From: Geosiphon pyriformis
Taxonomy: Eukaryota > Glomeromycota > Glomeromycetes > Archaeosporales > Geosiphonaceae
DNA length: 64,000 nucleotides
Assembly (NCBI GenBank): GCA_016748015.1
Contig: JAAOMT010000219.1
Location: 114,436-178,435 of the forward strand
Direction: 5' to 3'
Shown here piece by piece: positions 31,737 to 44,679 of this stretch. Numbering within the stretch: the first letter of the stretch is position 1; each line of letters starts with the position of its first letter. A program made the translations under genes and the position numbers. The notes under the pieces are model-generated. The model ran no database searches. It was not told the DNA's origin and worked only from the letters and a program-made list of their open reading frames with translations.

Positions 31737-32400
31737 ATGTTAGTCTTGAAAACACTTCTTGACTTATCCATAATAATTAATGGAAGTCAAATTAATTATA
31801 TTCAAAAAAAACTACAGTCTTAGTAGTAAATAATTCTCAAAATTATTATTTCTATAGAAAAAACACAAGAAATTGCTCTGGAAATCAATTACCAAAACTT
31901 TTAAAGCAAGCTTTAAAAAAAACTTCTTATTTGCTCCTATTGACATTTTACCAAATACTACAATATAACAAAAACTTCTATTATTTTTCAATAAACAAAA
32001 CAATAAACATATTCTTATTTATAGATATTTTCACATTAAAAAAACACTTTATAAACAAAAACTGGAACTTGAAGCAACAAACATCATTCCTAAAGCTATA
32101 CAAATACAAATTCACAATGAATTTAAGACAACAGCTGGTTCAACAAATATTTACTACAAATTGAGAGCAGCTATTAAGCTCTATGAATTATTCAATATTT
32201 GCAAAAATATCCTACAAAATCTAATACTTTACCCAATAAAAATTCAGTATATTAAAAAGCTTACAGAACTGAAATTTCAACAATTTTCAGACCAGATCAC
32301 TTCAATTATCTTGGACTATTATTTTAACATAACAGATAATACTTGGACTTTAATGGAGTTCAGTTTTGAAGAGGAGGTTATGTTACCAGTAAAATTTTAG
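31737..32400 (+). pseudogene. A2 ORF3
   Basis: MLVLKTLLDLSIIINGSQIN aligns with A1 ORF3 from its ATG. The C-terminal part is open at 32161-32400 (MRAAIKLYELFNICKNILQN, LKFQQFSDQITSIILDYYFN) and ends TAG 32398-32400 inside the next LTR, the same stop as in A1. At least one frameshift and several stops separate the two parts. Confidence 0.7.
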
Positions 32401-33358
32401 CTATTAATTAGCATGAAATTATTCTTATAATTCCTATTATTAATTATTATATATTATTATTGGTTTAATTATCACTTATTAGTTAATCAAATTATCAAAT
32501 ATCATTATTCAATTAATAACCTGATTTGTATCATAGAAATTAAGATAATCAAATTACACAATACTTTGAACTATTTAATATTCAAAAATTCGCCAAAATT
32601 AACAGAAATTGGCCGAAATAATCAATAGTTTGTGGAAATAACTTGTAGTTTGCTAAAATGTATTTTTAGTTTGCCAAAATTAGAGCAAAGAGAAAAAGTA
32701 CAAGTTCAAAAACTAGTACTACAACAAGTTGTATAAAAAAAGAGCTTTTTTTTTCAAGAAAATATATCTTACTTTAGATATCTTAATTAGAACAAATCAT
32801 CTCTCACACACATTTTTACAAAATCAAATAAAAATTAAAATATTTGAAAACCAAAAATCCTTAATTATTTTACTTGAAATCCCCAAAAACCCAACTAACG
32901 TTTTAAAATTGATTAGCTACCAATTTCAATAATTTGTTAGTAACTTTAGGCCTAAATAAAAAACGATTCTCTTGACAAAATTCTATTTTTTTTACATTTT
33001 TTTTATTTTTCTTTTATTTTCTTATTATAATTATTAGGGTAGTCTATAGACAAAATTCCTGTAGAAAAGTTGATTTTCACAGCAAAGTAATTACACATTT
33101 TAGTGAGCTTCCAGATGAGCAATTCCTAAGAAAAAATTGATATTTACTACAATGTAACTACACAAAGTAATTGGCAAAAAATTGGCTATTCTACTTATAA
33201 GCTCAGCAATTTAAATTATAAAAGATAATTTAAAGATAAATTCAGTTATTAGAGATCCAACTACTTCCAAAAAACGTGAATTTACAACCAACAGACATTA
33301 ACAACATTCAAAAAAAGAGACTAAAAATCTCTGGTAACACCAAAAACCTCTAGTAATA
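32381..33358 (+). repeat. LTR shared by A2 (3') and A3 (5')
   Basis: It starts TGTTACCAGTAAAATTTTAG after the GAAGAGGAGG tract of A2 and is followed at 33360 by the PBS-like TTTGGTG and gag of A3. Its end is duplicated: AAAATCTCTGGTAACACC is followed by AAAAACCTCTAGTAATA before the PBS, an imperfect 19 bp tandem repeat. TATA box about 32732. Confidence 0.85.
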
Positions 33359-33419
33359 TTTGGTGTTTTTTTATAAAAATAACACAGCAATAATAAATTC
33401 AAAGTAATAACCATATCTG

Positions 33420-36400
33420 ACACAACAACTCTAAAGTATTATCAGTTAATTTACATTTACTGCAAGCAAAGATTTAACATTCAAGACAAAATTGAAGTTT
33501 TCAAGAAATTATTGTATTAATATATTGAAAATTATATCAATAAATATATTTTTAAAAACTATAATATTTCAAAAGTCAGAAACAACTTTTATGAAAATCT
33601 ACTACATTATTCTCACTTAAAAACAGAAGACTTTAACAGTAAAATACTTAACACTTATTTTCAAGAATTCAACTTTAACATTATTTAATATTGTAAAAAA
33701 AAATATTCAGTACAGTTCAAATATTTTTTTGCTTTAAATCAAAACCAAAAAAAAGCAACAGTAAAAACAGAAAAAAAAAACACTTTAAGTTAGCTATACA
33801 ATTCACAATACACCAAAAACAACTATTAAACATTTGTAAACACTTAAACAAGGAACTAGTATTAAATTACCACTTTCTATTACACTATTTTTACTTTTAC
33901 TTGCCTAACTACAAACATCAAATTCACTTTTTATTTGATTCTTAAGACCAGAAGACTTTATCTTATCAAAAAGCCCAATACAACAGCTAAAACAAATTGT
34001 TATTAACACAAATCTTCTTGACTTTTTAGCAACAAATCAGAATAACTACTTTAATAATAATGAAAACACTTTTAAATTCACTAAAGAAAAAACTGATAAA
34101 AACAAAAACACAGAAGACATAACAACCACTTATATCACAAAAATTACTAAATTTACTGGAGAAAATGCTAACACCAACTCACAAAAATGGCTTGACAAAA
34201 TCCAGAAAACAGAAAATACAAATAAATAGAATACCATAAAAATGTTTAAAGCTATTTTTTATTTTTTTCAAAGAACTATAAGTAAATGATTTGAAAACTT
34301 AAACACACTTTTTAAAATCTGACAAGTATTTAAAGATGTTTTTTTGAAACAATTTACTGACAATAATATTTCTATTACTCTTTAAAACTAATTTCAAAAC
34401 ATCAAACAAAAACTTTCTAAATCTGTTATAATCTATCTTAAAAAGTTTAACAAACTTCTCCAATAAATTTGACAATTAAAAACCAATAAGTATTATTCTA
34501 ATGCTCAAATTTTGGACCAATTTATAGCCAGATTAAATAATAAATTAATCAAAAAAGTTCATTTTTATGTCCTAGCAGACTTAGCTACAGTTATTTAATA
34601 TGCAAAAAACTACAAAATAGCAATAGAAAAAGCAAACTGCACCAAACTTATCAATCTTGCAATTAACAAAACCAGCTCAATAGCTAAAAAAAAAATTAAT
34701 CAACTTGCAAAAAAAGTTGAAAACTATTTTACCAACCAACAACAATAACACTAACAAAGATATTAGTCACTCTAAAAATACAATTAAAATAGCTATTCAT
34801 TATTATTAAACAACCAATTTCAAAGCTGCTACTATTGTAAAATTTTAAAACACTGGAAATAAATTATAGAAAGATGCAAAGAGACTAGCAAAACAGAAAT
34901 AATCAACATTATTTTTAATTACAATTATCTTATTACCAATTTTTATTACTACTATACTATTTACTCGGATTCTAATATTAAATCAATAATTATTAGTCTG
35001 CTTTACAATTAATGCAACAATAATATCAATTGCTATCTACACAACAATATCAAATATCTGCTTAAAAATTAGTTCAAATCAACCAAATTGTACTTTAAAA
35101 CTAATTTGCAACAAACAACAACCAATTTCATTTTAACAACTAATTAGTTTCTTGAAATTCAGTTTAACAAAAACCCAACCATTACTATACACAATCTAGT
35201 TATCTCATAATACTAAAAAAATCGAATTTTTAGCAAACTGTACTTTCTGAAAATAAAGCTGTAGTCACAAGACAAAACTCTTCCAGTAATACAATCTTAT
35301 CAACCAAAATTGCCCAAAATACCAATTTTTTTAATATCTTTTTATTTAAATTTGAAGCCAATGAATTACTATTTTTACTTAATAATACAACAATTATGAA
35401 ACAAAAAATAATCACAGTAATATATACCAAAGCTAAAGTTAAAAAAAAACCAATTTGGTTAATTTTAAACAGTAGATTTTCTAGAAACATCATTATTTAC
35501 CAATTAATATAACAGTTTCAACAAACTGTTAATAGATTAGTTCAGACTGTAATTGTCATAGCCAATAGCATAAAAAAGACTTCAATAGAAAAAATTAATA
35601 AATTTTTATTCTTAATTAACAGAATTACTATATTCATTAAAGTTTTTATTATAAATGCACTCTAATACTAAGTTCTTGTTGAAAACAATTGGCTCCTTAA
35701 AGCCAATGCAAATTTAGATTGGGAAATTCAAAAACTCAAAATTTTATACCAAGAACAATACACTAAAGTACTTGCTACTTGTGATACTTTTAATAAACAA
35801 TCAAAAAAACTCTTATGTTCAAATTTAAAGAAGAAAAAAAAATACCAATTATCAAAATCTACATGGCTTTTAAATCAACATCCAATTGGGTCGAAAAAAC
35901 AGAACAAGAAATTTTTGAAGAGACCAAAAAATGAAATATTGTCTATTATTTCAAACCAGAATCACAAAAACAGCCACTATATATTTTACTCAAATGCAAA
36001 AATTGCAACAAAAAGCTTTTATTTATAAGAGCTTGTATATCTTCAAAAAATATAAAACATGCACTTGTTATTACTGCAAAGTTTGCTACAGAAAACAGTT
36101 TAAATACTTCAAACAAAGTAAAAAATAGGACAACACTTTTTGTCTCATATGTAGAGAATTACTACCAAAAAAATACAACTGAATTAATGTTGTAATATGA
36201 GAAGAAGTCTGTAATCAAATTTGTTAATATGTACTCTTAATTATGAAAAAGGTAAAAAAAAAATCTTATTTGATGCTGCTTATAACAGCACTCTTAATAA
36301 AATCTATTATTATCTGCACAATATAAAAATAATTTATAAATTGATCATAGTTCTAATTAATAAAGAAACCCAAAAAAATTTCTGTCAAATGAAAGAAGCC

Positions 36401-38345
36401 AAAAATATCAAATATATTTTTGAAATTGCTAAATATAACTACAAAAATGAAGTTGAAACTTATCATTAAATTACAAGTCACATATATTTGATTAAAAAAG
36501 CTTAAATTCAACAATTAGAGCAAATAATATTCAATTGTGTAAAGAATATATCATGTCTTGTAACAACCAATAATGTTCAGAATGCTATGCCCTTAGCATT
36601 CTCCTGCTCAGTGAAAATAATGAACACAAAATTGAATTTGAAAAACTTAAACCAAAAAAAAATTACAACAATCTTAATCTATCTTATTAAAAATTAGCCT
36701 GCTATACAATTCAAGTATTTTGACAACAATGGTCAAAAAATCAAGTCAAAAAAAGCTTGCAAAATTAATACAAGATATGATTTATAATATTTAGACAAAG
36801 ATATCTTGATTTTCTAATCCAAGTCTCTAACAAAAATTAATCTTAGAATTGCTCTTAAAATATTATCAAGAGCAATAGTTCAAATTGCTTTCTGATTATT
36901 ATTGGTAAGCAAAGGAATCAATATTAAAAAAAATTATTAATGCAGAATACACTAGAGATATTATTATTATATTACAAAATAAAACAAAGAAACTATTTAA
37001 GATAAAGCATGCCAAAAAGATTGCTTAAGCAATTTATTTATTTTTAATTAACATTTTGAGTTTATAATCAGTTAATCAAAAAGAACAATTAGGCAAAAGT
37101 AATAAAAAAATCCAAGGTTTTGATTCAATTGAATGATTTACAGTTCTAATAAATATAGCTCTCAATGCATAAAATAAATTTTATCAGATTTTTTGATTTC
37201 TCCAACTAATTACTATATCATTTTTTAAAGAACATTATGAGATTTATATTTGTTTAAAACCAACTACCACTTAATAAATCTTTGAATCAAATAAACAAAT
37301 TTGTTTGAAATATAAAATCTTAATTTTAAATATTTATATTCCAAAAAAAATAAAGAAATTCTAAGTTACTTTTTATAATCCTAATAGCCACTTTATTATT
37401 TTATTAAATAAATTAGAAATTGGAATTATACATAGCAATATTTTTCAAAACAAAACTTCTCAAATTGTCTCTAATTTTATTGAAATTGTAAAATATACTC
37501 TTTTTCCAAATTCAAATATCTTGTTTATAACTAAAAACTACCATCTTATTAAAAAAAAACTTTCTCAAATCAACATGAATTCCTTGAAACCCTAACAACA
37601 AAGACAATTGAAACAATCAATTGCTAAATATGCTAATATATTCACCAAAAATAATAATAATTTAAGAAAAACTAATATTTTACAGCATTAAATTTACATA
37701 GAAAATGCTTTACTAAAATGTTAACAAGTCTATTAAGTCTCACTTGTTAGCCACCAATTTATTAAAGAAAAAATGCAATAAATGTTTAACAATAATTTCA
37801 TTTAACTATCAAGAAGTTTTTGAGTCTCATTAGTAGTTTTTGTTAAAAAAAAATGACAAAATCAAATTCTATGTAGATTATTATTAATTTAACAATATAA
37901 TAATTAAAGATATATACTCTTTTTTAAGAATTAACAATATGCTAAATATTTTTGGAAAAGCCAAGTTTTTCTCAACTTTAAACTTAGAAAATAGCTACTA
38001 ACAAGTTGAAATGAATTCAAAAAACCATTTTAAAACAGTATTTACAACACAAAAAAGAAATTACGAGTTCAATATTATGCTATTTAGATTTTGCAATACA
38101 TTAGCAACATTTTAAAAACTCATGAATATTGTTTATAAAAGACTTTTGTGGCAATTAATAGTTGTTTATCTCAATGATACTAATATATACTCTCTAAGTT
38201 TTAAAGCTTATCTAATCTATTTATAAGAAGTTTTTTAACAATTACAGAATGCAAAATTGAAATTAAATATCAAAAAATATTATTTTGAGAAACCAAGTTT
38301 AATTTTTCTTGAACACATTGTTAGCAAAGATAAAGTTTAATCTAA
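33420..38345 (+). pseudogene. A3 gag-protease-dUTPase-RT remnant
   Basis: Recognisable pieces: TTTLKYYQLIYIYCKQRF (gag), NANTNSQKWLDKIQKTEN (capsid-like), LILNSRFSRNIIIYQL (protease; Asp now Asn at 35468-35470), CKNCNKKLLFIRACISS and YYCKVCYRKQFKYF (Cys-rich linker), a dUTPase remnant (about 36,760-37,130, ending QGFDSIE), FFSTLNLENSY and VVYLNDTNIYS (RT; box YLND, Asn 38173-38175). Frames change often. No gene product is possible. Confidence 0.7.
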
Positions 38346-38520
38346 TCTAAGAACAATTAAAATAACTAATAAAAAATAACCAAACCAAAAATATATAAAA
38401 TCTCTATACACAAAAAAATATAATTTTTTTTATTCTTTCATTTTTACAAAATTTATTTAATTTTTATTCAATTTTATAATACTTATTTCTTGAAACATTT
38501 AACAAATATCTCAAAAATTA

Positions 38521-39178
38521 AAGTTAGTTTTAAAAATACTCTTAGACTTATCTTTAACAATCAATAGAAATCAAATTAATTACATTAAAAAAAACTACAG
38601 CTTTAGTAATAAATAATTTTCATAAATATTACTCTTATAAAAGAAACACAAAAAGTTATTCTGAAAGTCAATTACCAGAACTTTTAAAGCAAGCTTTGAA
38701 AAAAAACTTATTGTTTACATCTATTAATATTTTCTTAAATGTTACAATACAACAAAAACTTCAAATGTGTCTTAATAAAAACAGTGAATATATTCCTAGT
38801 TATTAATATTTTCAAATTAAAAAAACACTACACCAACAAAATTTGGAATTTAAAGCAACTAATTTTATATGCAAAGCTATATAAAAGCAAATACACAACA
38901 AATTCAAGACAATAGCTGAACCAACAAATGTTTATTACAGACTTAGAACAGCTTTTAGACTCCATAACTTATTTAACACTTGTGAAAACATCCTACAAAA
39001 TTCAATACTTTAACCAATAAAAATTTAATATATTGGCAAACTCACAAAACTAAAATTTCAATTTTCAGAACAAATAACTTCAATAATATTGGACTACTAT
39101 TTTAATATTACAGAAAGTGCTTGAACTTTAATAGAGCTCAGTTTTGAAGAGAAAATTATGTTACCAGTAGAATTTTAG
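38521..39178 (+). pseudogene. A3 ORF3
   Basis: The start codon is AAG (ATG in A1 and A2). LDLSLTINRNQINYIKK keeps the family start motif, and the helical part (LPELLKQALKKN, FQFSEQITSIILDYYFNI) is readable through frameshifts. It ends at the same TAG, 39176-39178, inside the right LTR. It survived although integrase and most of RT were deleted. Confidence 0.65.
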
Positions 39179-40128
39179 TTATTAATTAGCATAAAATTAT
39201 CTTATAATTCCTATTATTAATTAGCATATATTATTATCACTTAAATTATCATTTATTATTTAATCAAAAAAATTATCAAAGATTGCTATTTAATTAATAA
39301 TCCAATTTGTACAATAGAAATTAGAATAACCAAATTACAGAATATACTGAATTATATAACATTCAAAATTTGCCAAAATTTGTAAAAATTTGCCAAAATA
39401 ATAAATAATTCACAAAAATAGTTAATAGTTTAATAAAATAACTTGTAGTTTATTAAAATATATCTTTAATTTGTCGAAATCATAGCAAAAAAAAAAGTTT
39501 GAGTTTATAAACTAATATTACAACAAGTTGTATAAAAAAAAAGCTTCTTTTTTCAAGAAAATATATCTTATTATTCCTTAGAATTATCTTATCTTAGATT
39601 TATTTTAATTAATACAATTCAAAAATAAAATATATTTTGAAAATCAATTCTTAAAATAAATATACTTAATATTCTCTGAAATTCAACTAATGTTTTGAAA
39701 TTGATTAGCTGCCAATTTCAGTAATATGTTAGCAATTTCAGGCCTGAATAAAAAATAATTCTCTTAACAAATTTTATTGTTTTTACATTTTTTTTATTTT
39801 TTTATTTTTTTTTTTTAATAATCATTAAGATAATTTGCAAACAAGATTTCTATAGAAGAGTTAATTTTTACAGCAAAGTAACTACACATTTTAGTAAACT
39901 TCCAAACAAGCAATTCCTAAAAAAAAATTGACATTTACTACAATATAATTATACAAAGTAACTAGTATAGAATTGGTTATTCCACTTATAAATGTAGCAA
40001 TTCAAATTATAAAAAATAATTTAAAGAAAATTCAATTATCGAAAATTTACCTACTTTTAAAGAATGTAAATTTACAGCAAATAGACATTAACAATATTCA
40101 AAAAAAAGATCAAAAACCTTTGATAACA
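39159..40128 (+). repeat. A3 3' LTR
   Basis: It starts TGTTACCAGTAGAATTTTAG after GAAGAGAAAATTA and ends CTTTGATAACA. TATA box about 39528. CpG-containing motifs of fresh copies (TTCGCCGAAA) are here mostly TTTGCCAAAA or TTTATTAAAA. Confidence 0.8.
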
Positions 40129-40500
40129 ACATAAACAGCTTTAGAACTCTAATAACTTGGATTAATTGCTTTTAATCATAACAATTAACAATATTAATTC
40201 TTTTTCTTCTTTTTTTTATTTTTATTTTTTTTTTCTTGATTTTTTTTTTTGTAAAGCAGCAACATTAAAAATTAACTGTTTAGAAATAGACTTCATGATA
40301 GTTTGGTAAAAAAAGCTCTCTTTAGATTTAAATATTAATTTTATTTTGTTAACTTACCAGAAAGACAAAAAACAATCCCAGACTTTAGCAACTATGCTTA
40401 ACTAACTTGGAAAAAATAGCTTATATCTATAACTATAAATTACCAAACATATTTTTGTGTCTTATAACCAAAGAACTTTACAGTGTTATTTGATAAAAAT
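40129..40500 (+). repeat. Divergent family B LTR remnant
   Basis: The order of segments is that of the B LTR right half: GGATTAATTGCTTTTAATCA, a T-rich tract, TTCATGATAGTTTGGTAAAA, TTAACTTACCAGAAAGACAA, and ACTATGCTTAACTAACTTGG. The identity is low and the GTAACA end is not clear. Confidence 0.5.
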
Positions 40501-41632
40501 TAACAAAAATTAAAAATAATATTATTATAATATATTAATTAATAATTAAATAACAGTATAAATAACACAAATTAACTAATAAAATTAAAAAATGTAATGT
40601 ATACACAATAGCATATAAAACATATACAATTATGTTTAATTTAATATAATTATAAACAAGTAAGCCAAAAAACACTTACAGTTATATAAAAAATTTAATA
40701 GCCTAATAATTATTTAGTAATCAGTTAAAATAAACACAATTATATATAACTTAAAATATATATATATACAATAACTTTTTAATTAAAAAAAAACAGAATA
40801 AAAAGTCAATTAAACAAAATAAAAAAAAGTAAAAAAATTAGATTATAATTTCAAAAAAAGCTAAAAAGTATGTCTTTTAAGTTTTATATTATAATATTTA
40901 CTAATACTAAAATTAGTGGAATTAAAGACTTTTTTTTTATAATTTAGATCACAAAAAGAACTGCTAAACTTTTTGTTGCTGCTTTTTATTATTAAAAACA
41001 ACAAAATATATAACATAACAATAAAACATGAATAAAATTCAAACTTGACAAAATTAAAAACATATTAAAAAAATAGCAATTATATATAATCACATAAAAT
41101 TTACTCATAGTAATACCTTAACCAAAATTAACAGTTAACTTAAAAATTCAGAATAAATTTTTCATGTTTTAAAACAATAATTTTTAATCAAGATTATTTT
41201 TGAATACTAATTTTGTTGAATTTTGTTTTTTTTTAATCTTTTTTAAATTTATTAGAAATAAAATATTATTTTATTACAAGCAAAAAAATACAGATATTTA
41301 ATATTAATGTAATATAAAAAATATATATTTATAAGAGTCTTAAAAAAAACACAATTAAAAATGTAAAAATATGACAAAAATTCTTCTTAGAGAATTAATA
41401 TAGTAGTAGCTATTAACAGCAATTTTGATGAAAAAATTATACAATACATTAAATCAAATAAAAGAGCACTTATTAGAAAAAATTATCTAATACTTGTTAA
41501 AATTAAAAAAAAAACTTATTAAATTAATCTTCAAGTTTTTAAATAAAAAAATTGGAATAATTTATCAAATAAAAATCTAGCATAAATCAAAAACCTTTAT
41601 CAAAACTAATATACTTATTTATTGTTACCAAA
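40501..41632 (+). other. AT-rich stretch, no gene seen
   Basis: Mostly A/T runs with no frame above chance on either strand. Part may be the left portion of the family E LTR whose end and PBS lie at 42585-42704, because the A LTR at 41633-42584 separates the two. Confidence 0.4.
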
Positions 41633-42584
41633 AGTTTTTGGTCTTTTTTCTTGAATGTTGTTATTGTTGTTTTGCTATTAATTTTTAATTATTAAAAGCT
41701 GTTGAATCTTTAATAACTAATTTTATCTTTAAATTATCTTCTATAATTTGAATAACTGGATTTATAAGTAGAATGATCAATTTTATACCAATTACTTATA
41801 TAGTTACTTTGCAATAAAAGTCAACTTTTTTTTGAAATTGCTTATCTGAAAGTTCACTAAAAATATGTAGTTACTTTGCTGTAAAAGTCAACTCTTTTAT
41901 AAAAATTTTGTTTGTAAGCTATCCTAATATATATAATAAAAAAAATAAAAAAAAATAAAAAAAAAATAAAAAAAAAAATTTTGTTAAGAGAAGTGTTTTT
42001 TGTTTAAACTTGGAGTTACTAATGAATTACTGATATTGGTAACTAATTAATTTCAAAATTTTAATTGAGTTTTAGAGAATTTCAAATGCAAATAATTAAC
42101 AATTTTTGTTTTCAAAGTAGTTATTTTATTAATAAAAATAAAAAGCATTTTTAAAATAAGATAAGATTATTCTAAAGTAAAATATATTTTTTGAAAAGAG
42201 AAGCTTTTTTTTTATATAATTTATTGTAATACTAATTTATAAACTTGAACTTTTTTTGCTATAATTTCAATAAACTAAAGATATATTTTAATAAACTACA
42301 AGTTATTTTTATAAACTATAAATAATTTTAGTGTATTATTGAAATATTTCACAAAATTTTGCAAATTTTGGCAAATTCTTGATCATTATAGAGTTTAGTA
42401 TATTGCATGATCTGATTATCACATTTGTGTATTATATAAATTGGATTATTAATTAGATAGTAATATTTAATAATTTGATTAAATAATAAATAATAATTGA
42501 AATAATAATAATATATGTTAATTAATAATAGGAATTATAAGAGTAAATTTATGTTAATTAATAGTTAAAATTTTACTAATAACA
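41633..42584 (-). repeat. Solo family A LTR, minus strand
   Basis: Read on the minus strand it starts TGTTATTAGTAAAATTTTAA (42584) and ends GGTAACA (41633), with the TATA region near 42220 and the conserved block near 41,860-41,940. No family A internal sequence borders it, so it is a solo LTR left by LTR-LTR recombination. Flanks TTAT and CTAC do not make a target duplication. Confidence 0.8.
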
Positions 42585-43378
42585 CTACACATTACAATTA
42601 GATAATTTTTAGTATTATTATTTAATTTAAAGCCATATTAAAAATTAATTATAGTACAATTCTTAAAAAAAAACACCTATAATATTTGGTGCTAATTTCG
42701 AAGTTCAATTTTAATCTATTCAAGTTATTTAAATTTTAGCAATAATTAATTGTATAAATTAATAGATTAAAGTAATAAAACAAGCAATACTCATTAATTT
42801 TTTTAGTTAAAATCTATATTACTAATTTCAAAAAAAATTGAAATTATCTGATAATTGTTTCTTAGCTAAATCAATTTTTAATTACTATATGTATTATTAA
42901 ATTTAATACTTATTGAAGCAAAATCCAGAACTTTAAAAACAAAAATAAAATCTATATTAAAAATTAATCTTACATATTATATTATTTAGTACACAATTAT
43001 TTTTAATAACTTTAGTACAAATATACTAAAAAATTGAAAAATACATTCAGCAAGGTTTTCTATTTACTTTTAATAAAAACAAAAAAAAAGACAATAATCA
43101 AGATAACTATTAAAACTAAAAACTTTAGTATAAACATTTTATTAAAGAAACATGAATTAACAGCAAATATTAATCTTATTATATAAAAAATTTTAAGTTA
43201 TATTATCAAAAGCTTTATTCTATTATTTATTATTAAATAACTAAATTAATATACTATTAAGAATTATCTATTATAAAAACAACTTTTCAAACTTCTAACT
43301 ACATACATATTTTATTTGGAAAAAAATCTTCTAAAAAACTTATTCTAAGAAAATATTTGTCATGATTCTTAAATTCAC
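42585..43378 (+). other. Family E: LTR end, PBS and unreadable 5' region
   Basis: CACCTATAATA is followed by TTTGGTGCTAATTTCG; TGGTGCT at 42687 matches the PBS start of A, B and D. This would be the LTR end and PBS of the element whose gag lies at 43379-43741. Between them I see no clear coding frame; the sequence is strongly decayed. Confidence 0.4.
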
Positions 43379-43741
43379 TACTTTTACAACCAAACTTTTA
43401 GGCCACTTAAAAATTTAAACCTGAACTTAAACCTAAACTTAAACCTAAAAACAGCATACCAAAAAAAAACAAAAGAAGTTTTAAGTAAATTAAAACCAAA
43501 ATTTATAGTTTTTTTTATTCAAATATTTGTAAATTTTCAAAAAATATCTGCTTTTTATATTACAAAATTAATTAACTTTACTATAAAAAAATGCTTATAT
43601 GTAAATCAAAAAAGCACAAAAAACAATTCTAGTAAATAATTAGAATAAAGCTTAAAGCCTTTAAATCTTATTTTTTTTTAAAAAACACAGTTAATTTCTA
43701 ATATCAGAATTTAAATATTAAATTTAATACTTTTGTATAGT
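43379..43741 (+). pseudogene. gag: Family E gag, left part, split by B2
   Basis: Frame 1 reads KPELKPKLKPK (a small 12 bp repeat, 43417-43450), then LKAFKSYFFLKNTVNF, stop, YQNLNIKFNTFV. This corresponds to the capsid-like part of B2 Gag (LQAIFYFLQNTINL then YQNF...TF). The frame runs into the B2 insertion at 43737-43741 and continues in the same frame at 62428 as FQNTFLEYFYNFSTIIKL. Confidence 0.6.
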
Positions 43742-44679
43742 GTTACAGATGATTATTTGAAGTGTTAATATAAATAACAAAACCATAACTTGGTGCTTAA
43801 TAGTTTGTTGATATTGGTAAAACTAAAAGTTTTTGGAATCTAAAAGTTTTGATGGAGTTTTTTGTATAATAAATAAAAATTCAATAATTGTGTTAATATT
43901 TTTTTAGAGATTTATTCTGTGAATTTTTTTTTAATGTAATGGCTGGTTTAATTTGGCAGTTGTGTTTTTCTGATAAACTATCTTTAAATTTTTATTCTTA
44001 TTTCTGGATTTTTTATCAAAGTATTTTTAATGTCAAATACTTAGCACTTAATTTTTTTAATCAATTAGTAAACAACAAAATAAAATAAAATAAAATAAAA
44101 AAAAATAAAAAATAAAATAAAATAAAATAAAAAATAAAAAATTAGTATTTTGTCAATAGCTGTAATTATAAGCTATTAGTCCAGTATAGTTAAGTGTTGA
44201 ATTCTATTAACATAAAATATTAATAGAATAAAAATGATTAATATTTCTTAATTAAATGACAATAATATGAATTCAAATGATAATAAATATTTTTATTGAT
44301 ATGTAATTTGATTTTATTTTAAGTTGTAGAAAACTACTTTTTGAAGAGAGAAATATTGATTAATTAATTGATTGTTGGTGTTAATTCTGTTTTTTCTGCT
44401 TTTAATATTTTCACTATATATATATAATTTTTGTTATATAAAATATCATATTTTTTTGAGCAATGTGCCTTATTTTTTCTGACAATGTTCTTATTGCTAA
44501 ACAGTATGTTCTAATTTACTGACAATTTTTTTATTGCTAAACATTGTGTTATAATTTACTAGTAATATATCATAATTTTCTGATATTGTGCTTATTTGCT
44601 AAGTACTATTTTCTTATTAGTCTATTTTTTTTATTTGTTTTTCCTACTTTTTTTCTTTGTATTTTTTCTATAAGTAATA
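43742..44679 (-). repeat. B2 3' LTR
   Basis: On the minus strand it starts TATTACTTATAGAAAAAATA (TGTTACT mutated) at 44679 and ends ATCATCTGTAACA at 43742. Repeats with TTTAGCAATAA and CACATTGCTCA motifs (44,455-44,600) match the array in the B1 right LTR. A purine-rich tract (AAAGAAGAAAATAA) lies just upstream. Confidence 0.75.

Larger units (their letters stand above)
23550..33358 (+). mobile_element. A2: Ty3/gypsy retrotransposon, decayed full-length copy
   Basis: 5' LTR 23550-24453, internal region with gag, protease, Cys-rich linker, dUTPase, RT, RNase H, integrase and ORF3 in the A1 order, and a right LTR at 32381-33358 that also serves as the left LTR of A3. It is more decayed than A1: stops and frameshifts occur throughout. 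Unlike A1 it keeps the protease active-site region, which shows what A1 has lost. Confidence 0.85.
32381..40128 (+). mobile_element. A3: heavily decayed family A copy with internal deletion
   Basis: Left LTR shared with A2 (32381-33358), right LTR 39159-40128. Gag, protease, Cys-rich linker, dUTPase and the N-terminal part of RT can be followed. At about 38345 the sequence jumps from the RT segment SKDKV to the region just after integrase, so the rest of RT, RNase H and integrase (about 2.1 kb relative to A1) are deleted. ORF3 is still present. It has more stops than any other A copy. Confidence 0.8.

Noticed and set aside
35230-35493. Minus-strand hydrophobic frames at 35230-35493 and 26357-26575
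   Set aside because: Both are antisense to the protease segment of A3 and A2, where Asn/Gln-rich sense codons give Leu/Val-rich antisense.
43417-43450. AAACCTAAACTT repeat that could be telomere-like
   Set aside because: Only about three 12 bp units, in phase with the E gag frame (KPELKPKLKPK); it is a coding repeat.
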